DNA of 64,000 nucleotides from Calvatia gigantea (GCA_025093985.1 JACAAK010000012.1:1364001-1428000); one strand, 5' to 3'. Positions 46,650 to 58,637 are shown, counted from the stretch's first letter. The notes: generated by a model not told the origin, from the sequence alone. A program made the numbers and translations.

Positions 46650-47330
46650 TTTCCCGTCAACTCTGAAAAGGAGGGAGGAACGATTAAGTCCCTTATTTGT
46701 TTTTCCATACAACTCTGAAGAGGTGGAAGGATCTTGAAGTTGACCCTATATATTTTTCCAGACTCTTGAATTGAGGCGGATGGATAAATTCCATGTAGAT
46801 GTTTTACCGTAGACTCACGAAGAGGCGGAAGGTTACATTCAAAACCTATGAAGTTTTTCCTCGATCTTGTAAAAGAGAGAAAGGATCGTTAGACCCTATC
46901 TTATTTTTATCTTACGAAAGGAATAAGTTCCTGCCATATTTTTACAGTCGACTCTTGAGCGAGTATGAAGGAATATGTTCCTGATTTATTTTATCCAACT
47001 ACTTGTAAGAGGTGGAAAGGTAAAAGCGTAAACCTTATAATATTTTCTCCTACAGCTTGTTAGAGGAGGAAGGAATAATTTCCTAATGTTATTTTTGCCT
47101 AAGGCACTCATCTTGAGATGTCGGTGAGGATAACTCCCCATTTGTTTTATCTGCAACTCGTAAGAGGCGATAGGAACAATTGAAAGTCCTGTGAATATAT
47201 TTTTCCAGTGACTGTGGCGGAAAGGAATATTTCTGAACCTAATATTTTTATCCAAGCGTCTTCATATGAAGGCGGAAAGGAATATTATATCCTTTATGTT
47301 TTCCCATCAACTCTGAAGAGGAGGGCTCAC
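46650..47330. repeat. degenerate tandem array, about 50-bp period, small hairpins
   Basis: About 14 imperfect units start near 46658, 46709, 46761, 46813, 46864, 46912, 46950, 46998, 47054, 47104, 47155, 47208, 47255 and 47309. A typical unit is aactctgaagaggtggaagg, then a short variable part and a T-rich tatttttcc. The ctct..agag core can form a small stem-loop in most units. On the minus strand the period of about 17 codons gives repeated FPPL-like words, but with stops. It lies wholly inside the inner LTR element. Confidence 0.65.
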
Positions 47331-50300
47331 GATGATGTAGGAATCGGTATCATGTTGTGGCAATCGCTCGAGCCAGCTAGTTGCAAGGCCGTTAGACTTT
47401 ATTGCCAAAGCGAGGTTGACGAAGTGGTTTTTGGAAAATGCGGATGAAATCCAGTGTAATCGTATGAAGGCGGATTGAAATCCAGCTCGATCAAGGATCA
47501 AAGATTCCTTCCATGTAACACGTATAGTGCTCGTCTAGTGTCATTCAAACTCTCTTCTTATCTGGTAAGCCGAAGCCCGTCAGATTATTCCAATGTATCT
47601 TCTCATCCAGTCTGCAAAAGCAGTTTTGTCATCAACGCTAAGCATTTCTCACATGCGCGGATAACTGGAGAGTTAAATCACAAAAGCGATGCCTTCAACT
47701 TAGTGAAGTTCCTTTGCTGTGAAGCGTAGAATAAGGTGGTCATCGGATTTGGAGTAAGAATGCTGTATCCGTTGTTTTCCTCCATGCTTTTCAGCATGTT
47801 AAGTTTCTTAATACATGTTACTCAATCGTATTGCTTTTTAGGGCTCAGAGAGTGTTTGTCATGTTATGAACCACCGCGGCACACATCAATTAAGACGGAC
47901 CAGCGAAGTGTAGCTATTGAAAGCTTTAATCGTATGTGGTTATTCACCAGCGATTAAGAACTTGTTTTACTGTACTCCTCCCTCAGTGACGAGTGTTTTT
48001 TGATTTAAATGTCAACGTGCATTTGTTAATGGTGGATCATTATCGATGCAATTCCAGAAATAAAAGAATTTTTCTCGCAAGTTTGTTAAGCTATGTGAGG
48101 CGAAAGCTTCATATGGAGGTGTAACCATCACATATTTTTAGAATGATATATCCGAGCTGTTGCGCTTTTCTGGTAGACGCTAGCGTGAATGTGTAGCAAG
48201 TCTTATGCTTGTCCAACTCTAGTCGGTGAGTCCAAATGAGTTCTTCTTGAAATTGAACGCCTAATCCATTATAGTCTTCCTATAGGTGACCTGCATAATG
48301 AACAGTGTGGTCTTTCCTAGTCAGGTTCAATTGTGCAATGCATATCAACCAGCATTTTATTCTATAACTCCTCCACAATGGTCGTTCCACCTAAGTGGCG
48401 ACACAGAAGTGTGGTGTGTCAAAGCGGTAGATATCCTGTAAAGGATGTGCATATTATGCATCAAATTGGCAAATATGTCAGCGTAAGACATAGGATATGG
48501 TGGGCGGAGATTTCTTGAATGGAAATGGAAAGGAATCAGGAGGTGATCGTGGAGTGTAATGGAATATATCCTGCGACATCAATAGATGGCGGATAAAGAA
48601 GTATAGCAACTTCTTGCTTCGTGCAGGTTTTGCTCTCTTCTTTGCAAATGAACTGGTTTTACTGCTATCCAGTTGCTGAATCATGACGTTTTAAGGGTAT
48701 ATTCCCTCATCGAGTAAGGCATCCAATAATGGATTGTTCGAAGAACGTTAAGCCTTTCTGTGTGCCGCTTGAACTTGAAAGTTCTCATTGATCAAACGAT
48801 CGAGGTATGTTACATCCCGAATAAGCGATCATGTTTGGGCAGTCATCATGTTAACTGATGCACTGCGAAGCCAAACCCACAGTACAGAACCAAATTAATG
48901 GTTTATCCCTTGATTTACACAATTAAGTATCTTCCACTATAAACGCTTGGACTGGCACGTTTCGCTCTAGTCAACACTTAAGCTATCACTGAGACGGGTA
49001 AGACATTCCCGTTGCCATAAAGCTTTTAGGCTCTCAAAGTGTAGTGCAGATCAGTCTCTCTACGTCAACTGTTGCGAAAGCATTGGGAGTAGGAGGTTTA
49101 AGTGGGTTATTCATGCCACGAATGTTTGCTATTGCTCTCGTTTAAACAAACTCTCCTCCATATTCAGTTGTGACAGTGGCCATTGTCAGCTATACTGTAG
49201 AGGTTTCTCTAATGAATCTTAGAGCCTCATAACTTCTTTCGAAGGAGAACAACTATCATCATGAGATGAGAGGTCATAGAGTAGCATCGTAATAAATGAC
49301 TAGCAATTCCATCAAGTCCGAGTATCACGCTCGAGGACGAGGATATTCGTATAAAGAATTCTAGATAAAGGTACTGATGCAATTTCCCTTGTGAAATAAT
49401 CTAGAGTGGCGATGAAATAATGCAACATTTCAACAAGTCGTAAAAGACAAGTGGAAAAGGCATAATCATGGGAAGTTCTGTTCGATGATGTCAAACAATA
49501 TAGTCTAATAGGCATAATGTTCAACCACCATTCATCTCCTTGCTTATAATTGCAAGTTCGTGTACAACGATGAGATTGGGTGAACTTAATACAGCTCTGC
49601 ATGACTTATTGCAAAGGTGGTGACCTTTAACGATTGCCTCAAAAGCATTACACTCGAGGACATACGCTTTTAGATTTTCTCGATATAGATCGGCTGCACA
49701 CTAATGTGGCGCTACAAATCTTTATCCCTAATGTCATAGACTAATGCTGAAATGTAAAAGCAGTTCAGATACTTGTCATTCCCGTAGGATTCCAGTTTCT
49801 TGCCTCAAGCCTAATATAAAGCAGCGAGGTCTAAGAATTAAATCTGGTGACATTGTACTGAAGCTCAACCGTTATACGTTGGGAGCTATTCTGCTAATTC
49901 TTAGATGTGTCGTAATTTCCTTTCTTTGTAATGATGCGATTCACGAGATCCTGTAAAGGATATTCTTCTCAAGTGAATAGAGCGATTTGCTCCTGCTATC
50001 ATCTTCATATAATCCATAAGGATTTCTCACTTGTTGCGTAGAAAAGGATTTATAGCCAGCGCTTACATCTCATGCGGCACACCGTTATTCATAGCATTTA
50101 TCAAGGAGTATGAAGTCGAAAGTACTACCATATATCCTTCCATTGGTATCAAGGTCAGTGATATCCGAAGATGGCAACTCAAGAACTCCTCCAGCGCCAA
50201 GCTCCATAAAGAGCGGTCTAAAGGATTTCTTAAGAAATTCATCGGCATGTTGCATCATATGGTGCTATACACATCCTCTTTCTCAATTATAGTTGCTAAA

Positions 50301-51594
50301 TGGTGCACTCAAGTCCTAATCGTGGACAGCGACTTCCATAAAGTCAAACTTCCTTAAAGCAATCATTGTTATCCTGTAGTTGGCGGACAAAGCATTTTAA
50401 TGTGCTCGTCCATGCTCTGACTTAGAACAGGTCTTCAAACTTGGGCGCGTGAACATGCACTTAACACAAGTGAAGGAACGTTGATGCTAGAAGCAGGGCG
50501 CGATATATAGCGACGCAGCTCCTCTATAAGAGAAATAGTATATGGTGGCAATTGCTCGAGCCAGCGGCATATTTAAACTATATTCTGAAGTATTTCCTGA
50601 AATGACATAATGGCGGTATTACCAGCTCATTATCCTTCTCCCCTTATTTCCCAGCTGCAAGGATGCGATAAGCGTTCTTCTCCTTGCTATCTTCTTTGGA
50701 TATTTTCGCGAATGCTGCAAATGCTGCTGCTATTGGCGTAGTGCCATGGTTTTATTGGTGCTGCTAGCCTTGCAGCCGCTGTCTACCATACCAGCGTAAG
50801 CGCTGCAAATGCGGCGGCCCACTGCCTTAGCATGGCATAAAGCGCTTAATGCGCATGAGCTATCCGTAGAAAGAATAAAGCGGTAGTCGAATGGACGTGG
50901 AAGGGGTAAGGTGTTAAATCCTGAAGCGAAGGAACAAATGGCAAGCTTCTCAAAGATATTTTCTATATCCCAGCTTTATTTGATTAAGCGGGCCTTAGCG
51001 GCTTGTAACTGCCAGCTTAAGTGAGTCAAATAGCTCAGGTATATGCTCATGGTGTGTTGTTCTACTCAAGGCAGGACTTGCCCAATCGACTTGAAACACT
51101 AGAACACAAGGCTTATAATTTGCCTGACACTGCGGTTTTATTGCGGTCATCAAGACCAGCTAATTGACCAGCAAAGCGGAGCATAATGCTCAGTGTAAAT
51201 GATACATCATATAGTAAATTACTGAGGTGGATCTGAAGAGAATCCCAGAAAGCCCAAAGTAGTCATTGTCGATCAGAGAGAGAATACCAGAACAGAGGTG
51301 GAGCAACCAGAGCGGAACAGTTCTGCTACAACCCAGAATGGGGAGCAGACCTAGAGCGGTCAAACCTGACCGAAGATGATGGTTTGCCATATCAAAAACC
51401 AAGAATGGGTAACAACGTGTCAGCATCATGTAGGACTGCTGTGCGTAGTGCACGCGTTCACAACATGGGTCAGACAGGGTATCAAGTGGACCAAAGGCAC
51501 CACTGTCTCCCAGGTTGAAAGCGACCGTAGCCTCCTCAAACTCTACCAGCGTTGCTAATGCGGTTCGAGTGAGCGGTGGTCAGGGCCCATAACC

Positions 51595-52139
51595 TGTTGA
51601 GAGAACGAGTAGACATCCCAATATAAGTTCACACTACCTAAGCGTGTAGGCGTCAGCGGTGGAGGGTAGTCGTATTCATCTGGGAGACGGTCCAGTAGGA
51701 GAGGCGCATGGTAGCAGACATAGTCCTGCTTATACCAGCGTACTCAGAGAGTCTTGAGGAGAAGGGAAGCGATGCTTAAAGAAGCTAGCGTAGAGGACAG
51801 AAGACATAGTGTCTTATGCCAAAGGGCGTAGCCAAAGGGCATACATACTACAATGCTACATAAGGGTATATATACTAATATCCCTGGTCTGTGCACTCTA
51901 AACCCTTATACGGGTGAGGTCTAACTACCAGTAGCATAATTGGAGCATACTGTGTACGACGTATGTACTAGAAGGTTCCATGTGGAGTGAATAACCGACT
52001 ACCAAAAGGGCGGTACAACTACTGTGTACGTAGTCCGTGATGGTCCGTTATTATCGACCCTCTGAAGGTGAAATACTCGAACCCCGTTTCAGCTATAAAT
52101 AGACTGAACCAACATAGTGGTACAGAGTGAGATTCAACA
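51595..52139 (-). repeat. LTR of the inner element (right)
   Basis: 545 bp, TGTTGAGAG..TTCAACA on the plus strand, followed by the target duplication aagtg. Confidence 0.9.
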
Positions 52140-52144
52140 AAGTG

Positions 52145-54975
52145 CAGGAACATACAACATGATGGTCAAGGAACAGGATGAACTCAAAGCATTCATCAAA
52201 GAAAATCTAGAATCAGGATGAATATGGCCATCAAAATCTCCATACACAGCACCCACCTTCTTCATCCCCAAGAAAGACGGATCCAAGAGATTAATCCAAG
52301 ACTACAGATGGTTAAACAATGTAGTAATCAAGGACAAAACACTGCTACCAAAAATTGGTGAGGTAATTGACAAGCTTGGAAAAGCCAAATACTTCAATAA
52401 ACTTGATATCATCTAGGGGTATAACAATGTCAGGATCAAGGAAGGAGACAAATGGAAAGTGGCATTCCTCACCAACGAAGGACTTTTCGAGCCAACAGTT
52501 ATGTATTTCGGTCTTAGCAACTCACCAGGGACCTTCTCCAGAATGATGACAAGCATCTTCCACAACCTCTTGTAAAATGGAGACATTATAAACTATATGG
52601 ACAACTTCACCATCCCCGGTGACACCAAAGAACAACTAAAAGAATGGACAATACAATTCCTGGAATGCACAGCACAATACAACTTATGCTTCAAATACAC
52701 CAAATGCATCTTTGATGCAGAAGAAATCCCAATACTAGGAGTCAAAGTAGGACATGGGCAAACCGAAATGGAAGAAGAGAAAGTCAAATCAGTACAAGAC
52801 TGGCCCAAGCCAAAAAGTACAAAAGGGGTAGAAAGGTTCCTGGGTTTCACTAATTATTACCAACATTTCATCAAGAACTTCAGCAAGATTGCAGAGCCAC
52901 TAAACAAACTCAAAGGAGTAGCTATATAGGAGTGGAATCAAGAACACCAGGTGGCCTTCAATCATCTTAAAAAATGCATCACTGAAGAACCTGTGTTAAC
53001 CCTACCACAAAGGCAAGGCTAGTTCAGGGTAGAAGTCGACACATCAGACTATGCATTAAGAGGTGTGCTGTTACAGCTACAAGAGGACAAATGGCACCCA
53101 ATCACCTTTACATCATAAATGCTATCACTGGCAGAACGCAACTATGAAATATATGACAAAGAACTACTGGCCATCATCCATGCCCTGAAAGAATGGAGAT
53201 ACTACCTGCTAGATGCTGAAGAAAAATTTGAAATTTGGACCAATCACAAAAATTTAAAATACTACTGAGAACCGCAAAAACTGAATGGATGACAAGCTTG
53301 ATGGTACCTACACTTACAGGACTATGACTTCATACTATGACATGTACCCGGAAAAACAAACACAAAGGCTGACCTACTGTCCTGAATTCACCAAATACCA
53401 GAAGGACAAGAAGACAAACTAGTCACCATGATCCGAGAAAGCTGGCTGCAAACAGAAAACACAGATGACACAGTACTCTTACAGGCAGAATTATTCCTCA
53501 AGCCAACATTCCTAGAACAGATCCAGAACAAGTCCCAGCGTGAGACAACAGTCCTTACTGAACTAAGAAAACTGGAGTCCAAACTCACCGAGGACCACAG
53601 AATTATCTACAGACAAAATAGCACATATGTCCCACCTAACCCGAAACTACAGGAAGAAATTCTGGTGTAATATCATGACATCCCAGACACAGGACACCCA
53701 GGTCAACATAAAATGATGAAACTAATCAACCGTGACTATTGGTGGCCAATAATGAGGAAAGATGTAAAAAGGTATATCTGAGGGTGCCAAGCCTGTCAGA
53801 GGAACAAAACTAGGATAACACCACTCAAGTCACTGCTTTACCTCCTCCCCATACTGAATGGACCTTGGGAAGAAATCAGCATCAACATGATCAGACCATT
53901 ACCAGAATCAGAAGGAAAAGATGCGATACTGGTCATCATCAATCAATTCACAAAAATGATATGATTTATAGTGACAACAATAGACATTTCATCCAAAAAC
54001 ATCACAAAGATTTATTGAGACGAAATATGGAAGCTGCATGGACTGCCAAGGAAGGTGCTGAGTGACCGAGGACTCCAATTCACATTAGAATTCACCAAGG
54101 AGTTATTCAAAGAACTTGGCATAGAATGGAACCTATCAACAGCATATCACCTACAAACTGATGGACAAATGGAATGCATCAACAGAGAAGTGGAAACATA
54201 CATCTGCCTGTATTGCAATTATGATCAAAACAATTGGGCAGAATGGCTTTCCATTGTAGAATTCCAGTACAATGACAAACAACATGGAGGAACATAGGAA
54301 ACACCATTCTTTCTAAATTATGGAAGAAACCCATGGAAGGGCAAGAATGAGCCAGCAACAAACAACCCCATCACCACAGAATTCCTAAAATACCTTCAGG
54401 CTGCCCAAGATAATGCCACATCAGCACTATGGACATATCAAGAGAAGATGAAACAATAACACAACTACAGTAAAACCCATACCAAGGCACATCAGATAGG
54501 TGATACAGTATGGTTAGAAAATACCAATATCCATACCAATCAAACATCAAAGAAGCTAGGCCAAAAATGGTATGGGCCTTTCCTTATTAAGGAAAAGATA
54601 GGAGAAGCGGCATATCAGCTAGCCTTACCAGAAGGATGGGCCATCCATAATGTCTTCAATGAACAACTCCTAACACCAGTCCACAAAGCTGAGTTTCTGA
54701 GCCAAAGACAACCATCAGCACCTAACCCAATCATCATCAATAATGAAGAAGAGTACAAAGTGGAGGAGATCTGTGGGAGAAGGAAATGCAGAAGGGGCTA
54801 TCAATTTCTAGTCCACTGGAAGGGATACAGCAACAAAGAAGATACGTGGACAGCAGAATCCAACCTGACAAATGCTCAAGATGCAATAGCAGATTACCAA
54901 AAGAGGCATCCAGAGGATATCCATAAAAAGAGGGGCAGAAAAGCCAAAAAATCATTATCAAACCAAAGAAACTAG
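52145..54975 (+). pseudogene. chromovirus pol: RT, RNase H, integrase, chromodomain (broken)
   Basis: Reverse transcriptase is clear ([34 protein letters not shown]). Its catalytic YMDD reads YMDN. RNase H follows (FRVEVDTSDYALRGVLLQLQ and LAERNYEIYDKELLAIIHAL). Integrase has GHPGQHKMMKLINRDYWWP with GCQACQRNK. Its first catalytic Asp appears as Asn (SINMIRPLPES), while VLSDRGLQF and the Glu in NREVETY remain. The C-terminus is a chromodomain (EEICGRRKCRRGYQFLVHWK, then GYSNKEDTWTAESNL) ending at 54973-54975. At least a dozen stops interrupt it; most fit CGA>TGA, CAA/CAG>TAA/TAG or TGG>TAG/TGA. Confidence 0.85.
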
Positions 54976-54981
54976 CCAGAC

Positions 54982-56402
54982 ATGCCTTCCTCCCAAGCCA
55001 ACTGCATCACTATCCATTCCCTTGTCCACCCCAACCCAACCACAATCTCCTCCATTCCCCTCCCAGAACCAGGCAGTAGCCAAGCACCTACCCCCTAGGG
55101 CACTCGTTACAACCTTGCCACTACACCATCCCCAGCACAGGGACTCCTTGAATCCCTACTGAAAGATGTTGACAAAGCTACCAACAGTGAAATAGAAACT
55201 ATCACCACTCAAAACAAGCAACTAGTCATTAACCGACACATCACCCTAGCCACTGCATATATCACCTTCACCGATATGTATGTAGGATTCACCAATGCAT
55301 CCTCATCCACCAACTAGTACATTCCCGCCATCTTCCGAGCCTTAAACCAATCCACACTCACACCCAGTAAACAAGACAGTGTTCACAGCCTCCACAACCA
55401 CATTGACCTTGGACTTGAAGTATTCAAACACCTCGATATTGCCGACATATTCCTAGAGCTTGCCAATGTAGCAATGAACCTACTTAGATGCAACAAGACT
55501 ACAGAAGATCCCGAGATCGATGCCCTCATTGACAGGATCCATAGTACCCTCTTCAAACTACACAGTACCATCAACTCCATGCCACTAACCCAATCTGACA
55601 TATCCATGGACAAAAAAACAACTATCTCCATGAAGGAAGAAGTTAACTCACTCCACCACTTCATAAAGACCATCATGTTGAGATGAGTACACCACAGTAG
55701 CATAGCTAGTGGTGGAGGGGAGTCATACTCACTAGGTTTGTTGAGATGATAATTGTAGACCATTGCTAAAGGATAGCGTAGAGGAATGATGGGCAATAGG
55801 AAGACTAAATTGTTTAAGAAATGTATGCATACTACATAGAGCTTATATATCTAATGTCTCTGGTCTGTGCGCCGTTCTACCTAATACAGGTGAGGTCTTA
55901 TCTGCCAGTAGCATATACAGAGCATACTGCGTACATGGTTCTATTTAATAGACCATAGCCAGCAATCTAGAGTGCAGTCTAGTATATTGTTTGTTATCTC
56001 TCTTCAAGAGTAAAGTACTCAAGAACCTGTTTCAGCTATGAATAGACTGAACCAACATAGTAGTATAGATCGAGATTCAACACATCACTCCACCACAACT
56101 TGTATTGGTTTTTCTCCCTCCTGCATGATTCCACACTGTATTACCAGGACAAGAGAAGGACCAACACTATTGGAGAACGATAGTCAAGAACTATTGGGAC
56201 AGCTCCACCATGACCGACTTTCCATTCAACAGTGTCCCAGTCCCTATCCACCAGGACAGAAGAAGCCACTTGCCTGTCTTCTTTGCACGATCAAACAATG
56301 GGAAGTACCTAATTGGAGCCACCAAGAAGGCCCTCGCCTCCACTATAGTCAATGGCGACTTTGATGAAGCTTTCTGAGGCATGAAGCCAAATTGGGGGGT
56401 AT
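54982..56402 (+). pseudogene. extra ORF region after the chromodomain (broken)
   Basis: About 1.0 kb of coding-looking sequence lies between the pol stop and the 3' LTR once the solo LTR is discounted. It contains Pro/Ser-rich residues, then QGLLESLLKDVDKATNSEIE, HNHIDLGLEVFKHLDIADIF, ALIDRIHSTLFKLHSTINSM and, after the solo LTR, YWDSSTMTDFPFNSVPVPIH and FARSNNGKYLIGATKKALAS. The frame resumes in register across the solo LTR. Stops fit CGA>TGA or CAG/TGG>TAG. I do not recognise a domain. It could be a pol C-terminal extension or a separate accessory protein. Confidence 0.6.
55676..56082 (-). mobile_element. solo LTR related to the inner element
   Basis: 407 bp with TGTTG..CAACA ends and a perfect 5-bp target duplication catca (55671-55675 and 56083-56087). 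It shares words such as tctggtctgtgc, ccagtagcata and gagattcaaca with the LTRs at 45361 and 51595, but is shorter and clearly diverged, so it belongs to a related subfamily. It probably remains from LTR-LTR recombination. Confidence 0.8.
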
Positions 56403-56460
56403 TGTTATGGTTTTTCACCAATCACATCATACTCTGTCTCTGTCTGCATTTCTATACTAC
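56403..56460 (+). repeat. 3' LTR of the chromovirus, first part
   Basis: Starts TGTTATGG like the 5' LTR and follows a G-rich purine tract. It is cut after ttctatactac by the 1.9-kb insertion. Confidence 0.85.
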
Positions 56461-58382
56461 TGTAACGGCAAAGCCATTTTCATGCATGAAAATCACTAAT
56501 CTAAGGCATACAAGCCTAATCTAACAATTGCATCAAACCTTCCTGTAGTAGTACGACCTAATCTAAGAGTCCAACAGTATAATAAAAGAGTACTCGATCA
56601 CTGTAGAATACTATGACCATTGATGACAGATAGTAGTAGCTACGGAATGACCACTATGCTTAACAAAAAGCAATTCTAATAGTGTACCATATGACCAGTC
56701 GTGATTCTGGCCAGACCAGGCAGTAAAACTATTCCAATGTGTCTATACAGAGCTACAGGACCCCTCCAATGAGCCTAGACTTGGGAAATAAGTCTGACAT
56801 GCTTAATCTAAAAGGATAATCAGTGTGCTCACAAGGAAATGCCCCTGTTGTTAGATTAATGAACATCACTCAGCACTAATGATGCATATGGATGCATTCA
56901 CATACAATCCATGGAGATACATAGGAGAACAGTTCATGTGATGTCCAAAATCTTAGATGTTCTACATATTTAGAGAAGAATGCAGACCCAGAGAATGGGC
57001 TAAAACACAGCCCAGAACAAACAGATACCTAGAATCCTTCTGTATTTCCAATGTTTGTTACAAACTTACCACATCTCCGGACTCTCTGCATCCCCGTATT
57101 AACCTTCTTTATAGACTTTCTTTCTTTCCATTCCTATACCCTGGTCCGTTCTTTATTTATCACGTGTACTTCTATCTTTGTTTCTTATGATTCATTCTGA
57201 GTCATGTTCCTGTTTCACTTTCATCAATCTTCTATTTACTTGTTCCCGTCTTCTCATGACTCGTACTCCTTCCTTTGTCTTCATTTCACTTATCCCTATG
57301 ACTCCTTAGATTACTAATTAACCCGTAGTAGTTTCTCATTGACTCATATCTACTTACTACGTAATCTCTCATCTCTTACTCGTAGCTAGTATATAAACCT
57401 TAAGTAGTACTCTGTATTACCTCAGGTTATTCTAGTAACCAGCTTCCTTATCTTCGCTCGTCTGCTACAAGGTTAACAACCTTGGGGACTGCAGTGACAT
57501 TTAACTCGGACTTCTCAGGCAAGCGCGAGCTTTTACTCGAGGGAGCGATCCGAAGCCTGCATAGAAGTCATTGAGACTTGTCGAATACTCCTGGGCCATA
57601 GCATTGAACCTCTCCCTGAGTGGAGACGATCCGGGCCTGGTTGCAAAGTAAGGTAACGCACATAACAATGTTTCACTAATCTAACAGGTTGCAGCTCTCT
57701 TGGTGCACGATCTAATCTACCAGTTTGTACCTTGCTTGATAATATGTTCCTAGTTGTGTAATCATTGTCTTGTCATAATGAGCACCCAAATAATATATAA
57801 ACCCCCTCTGAGGTATTGGACGTGGCAAGAAATCTACTAGCCATTGCCCAGCCTTCAGAGCTCAGTGAAAAGCAATCTATTGTGTCTAAGCGAAGCAAAG
57901 TAATAAATTCTTTTGAGATTAACTGGACTAAGTGACTTGAGCTAAGGTTGAGACCTTTGTAATCTAAGAAGAAGACCTTGGCTTACTTGTGAAGTGAGCT
58001 TAGATTAAGAGCATATTGCATTGCTACACTCTGGTACTTGGAGTATCACAAGTGTAGGATAGTGCGCTTCTGGTCATTGACTTGATAAGGGTAAATCTTA
58101 GGGAGCACCTGAGGTTCTGTGTCTTGTTAACTTCTTAGATAAGGGATGCGAGTTGCGCTTTTTACAGTGTAACTTGGCCTTACTCTTCTTAGTGAAGATA
58201 GCTAGTTATTCTGGTGTTCTCTACATATTGTTGTTTCACATTATTTTGTGGAATTGTCTCTCATATTGTCAGATTGCCTCCCCATAAACTTACCTTGTGC
58301 AGAAACCTTTAAAAATCTATTCTGTCAGCTTAATCTAAGCTGTACATCCATATCACATTTAGTATTCTATTTCTGCCTCATT
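56461..58382. mobile_element. unclassified 1.9-kb insertion in the 3' LTR
   Basis: It begins TGTAACGG and ends near cctcatt, flanked by actac (56456-56460 and 58383-58387; possibly tactac). There is no ORF of note. A perfect 18-bp palindrome, attttcatgcatgaaaat, lies at about 56477-56494. The word taatctaa or a one-base variant occurs about ten times on both strands. A TATA-like tatataaacc near 57390 and a downstream CT-rich start suggest promoter activity, so part of it could be a long LTR. Class unknown. Confidence 0.6.
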
Positions 58383-58637
58383 ACTACTAGTCCATCTGTT
58401 TCATCTATTCCTATCGAGCAATCTCCGGCTATAACTCGTACTAACTACTGAGCCAACCTGATCGGACGTTTCATGTAGTAGCCCCATCCATTCAACTGGA
58501 TGTCTCTCTGTATTTAAGCATACATACATTCACTGTATTCAGTATGCTTAACCATCTCTTGTTCTCCTCCCCTTACTCACCCTCAAGTCTTAGCCCAAAG
58601 TTGCAACCTGAGGTAAACTCAGACTAAGGTCATAACA
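58383..58637 (+). repeat. 3' LTR of the chromovirus, second part
   Basis: Continues the LTR from agtccatctg to its end CATAACA, followed by the target duplication tctgt (58638-58642). Confidence 0.85.

Larger units (their letters stand above)
45361..52139 (-). mobile_element. non-coding LTR retrotransposon (Ty1/copia-like, LARD type)
   Basis: A 6.78-kb element with 545-bp LTRs at both ends and a perfect 5-bp target duplication aagtg (45356-45360 and 52140-52144). Orientation is inferred as minus. Read that way, a purine tract AAGTGAGGAGGAG lies directly before the LTR (45906-45918). The site after the other LTR (51583-51594, gggcccataacc on the plus strand) looks like the anticodon arm of initiator tRNA, as in half-tRNA priming of copia elements. 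The 5.7-kb interior has no frame longer than about 110 codons and no recognisable gag or pol. It sits in the chromovirus between protease and reverse transcriptase. Confidence 0.75.
43165..58637 (+). mobile_element. Ty3/gypsy chromovirus, nested and decayed
   Basis: A complete LTR retrotransposon of 15.5 kb including later insertions. LTRs begin TGTTATG and end CATAACA. A 5-bp target duplication, tctgt, flanks it. In order it holds the 5' LTR, a primer-binding site, gag with zinc knuckles, protease, reverse transcriptase, RNase H, integrase, a chromodomain and an extra ORF region. A G-rich purine tract precedes the 3' LTR. A 6.8-kb LTR element sits between protease and reverse transcriptase, a solo LTR in the extra ORF, and a 1.9-kb insert in the 3' LTR. 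Many stops interrupt pol, so it is dead. Integrase-type gypsy elements with chromodomains target heterochromatin. Confidence 0.9.

Noticed and set aside
45361..52139. Inner LTR element as part of the chromovirus itself
   Set aside because: It has its own LTRs with different ends and its own target duplication, and pol reads in frame when it is skipped.
56461..58382. Ordinary LTR retrotransposon in the 3' LTR
   Set aside because: It starts TG but no second LTR, primer site or purine tract could be found, and the right end is not a clean CA.
43165..58637. Classical repeat-induced point mutation (RIP) as the cause of decay
   Set aside because: Changes concentrate at CpG rather than the CpA context of Neurospora-type RIP; methylation-linked deamination fits better.
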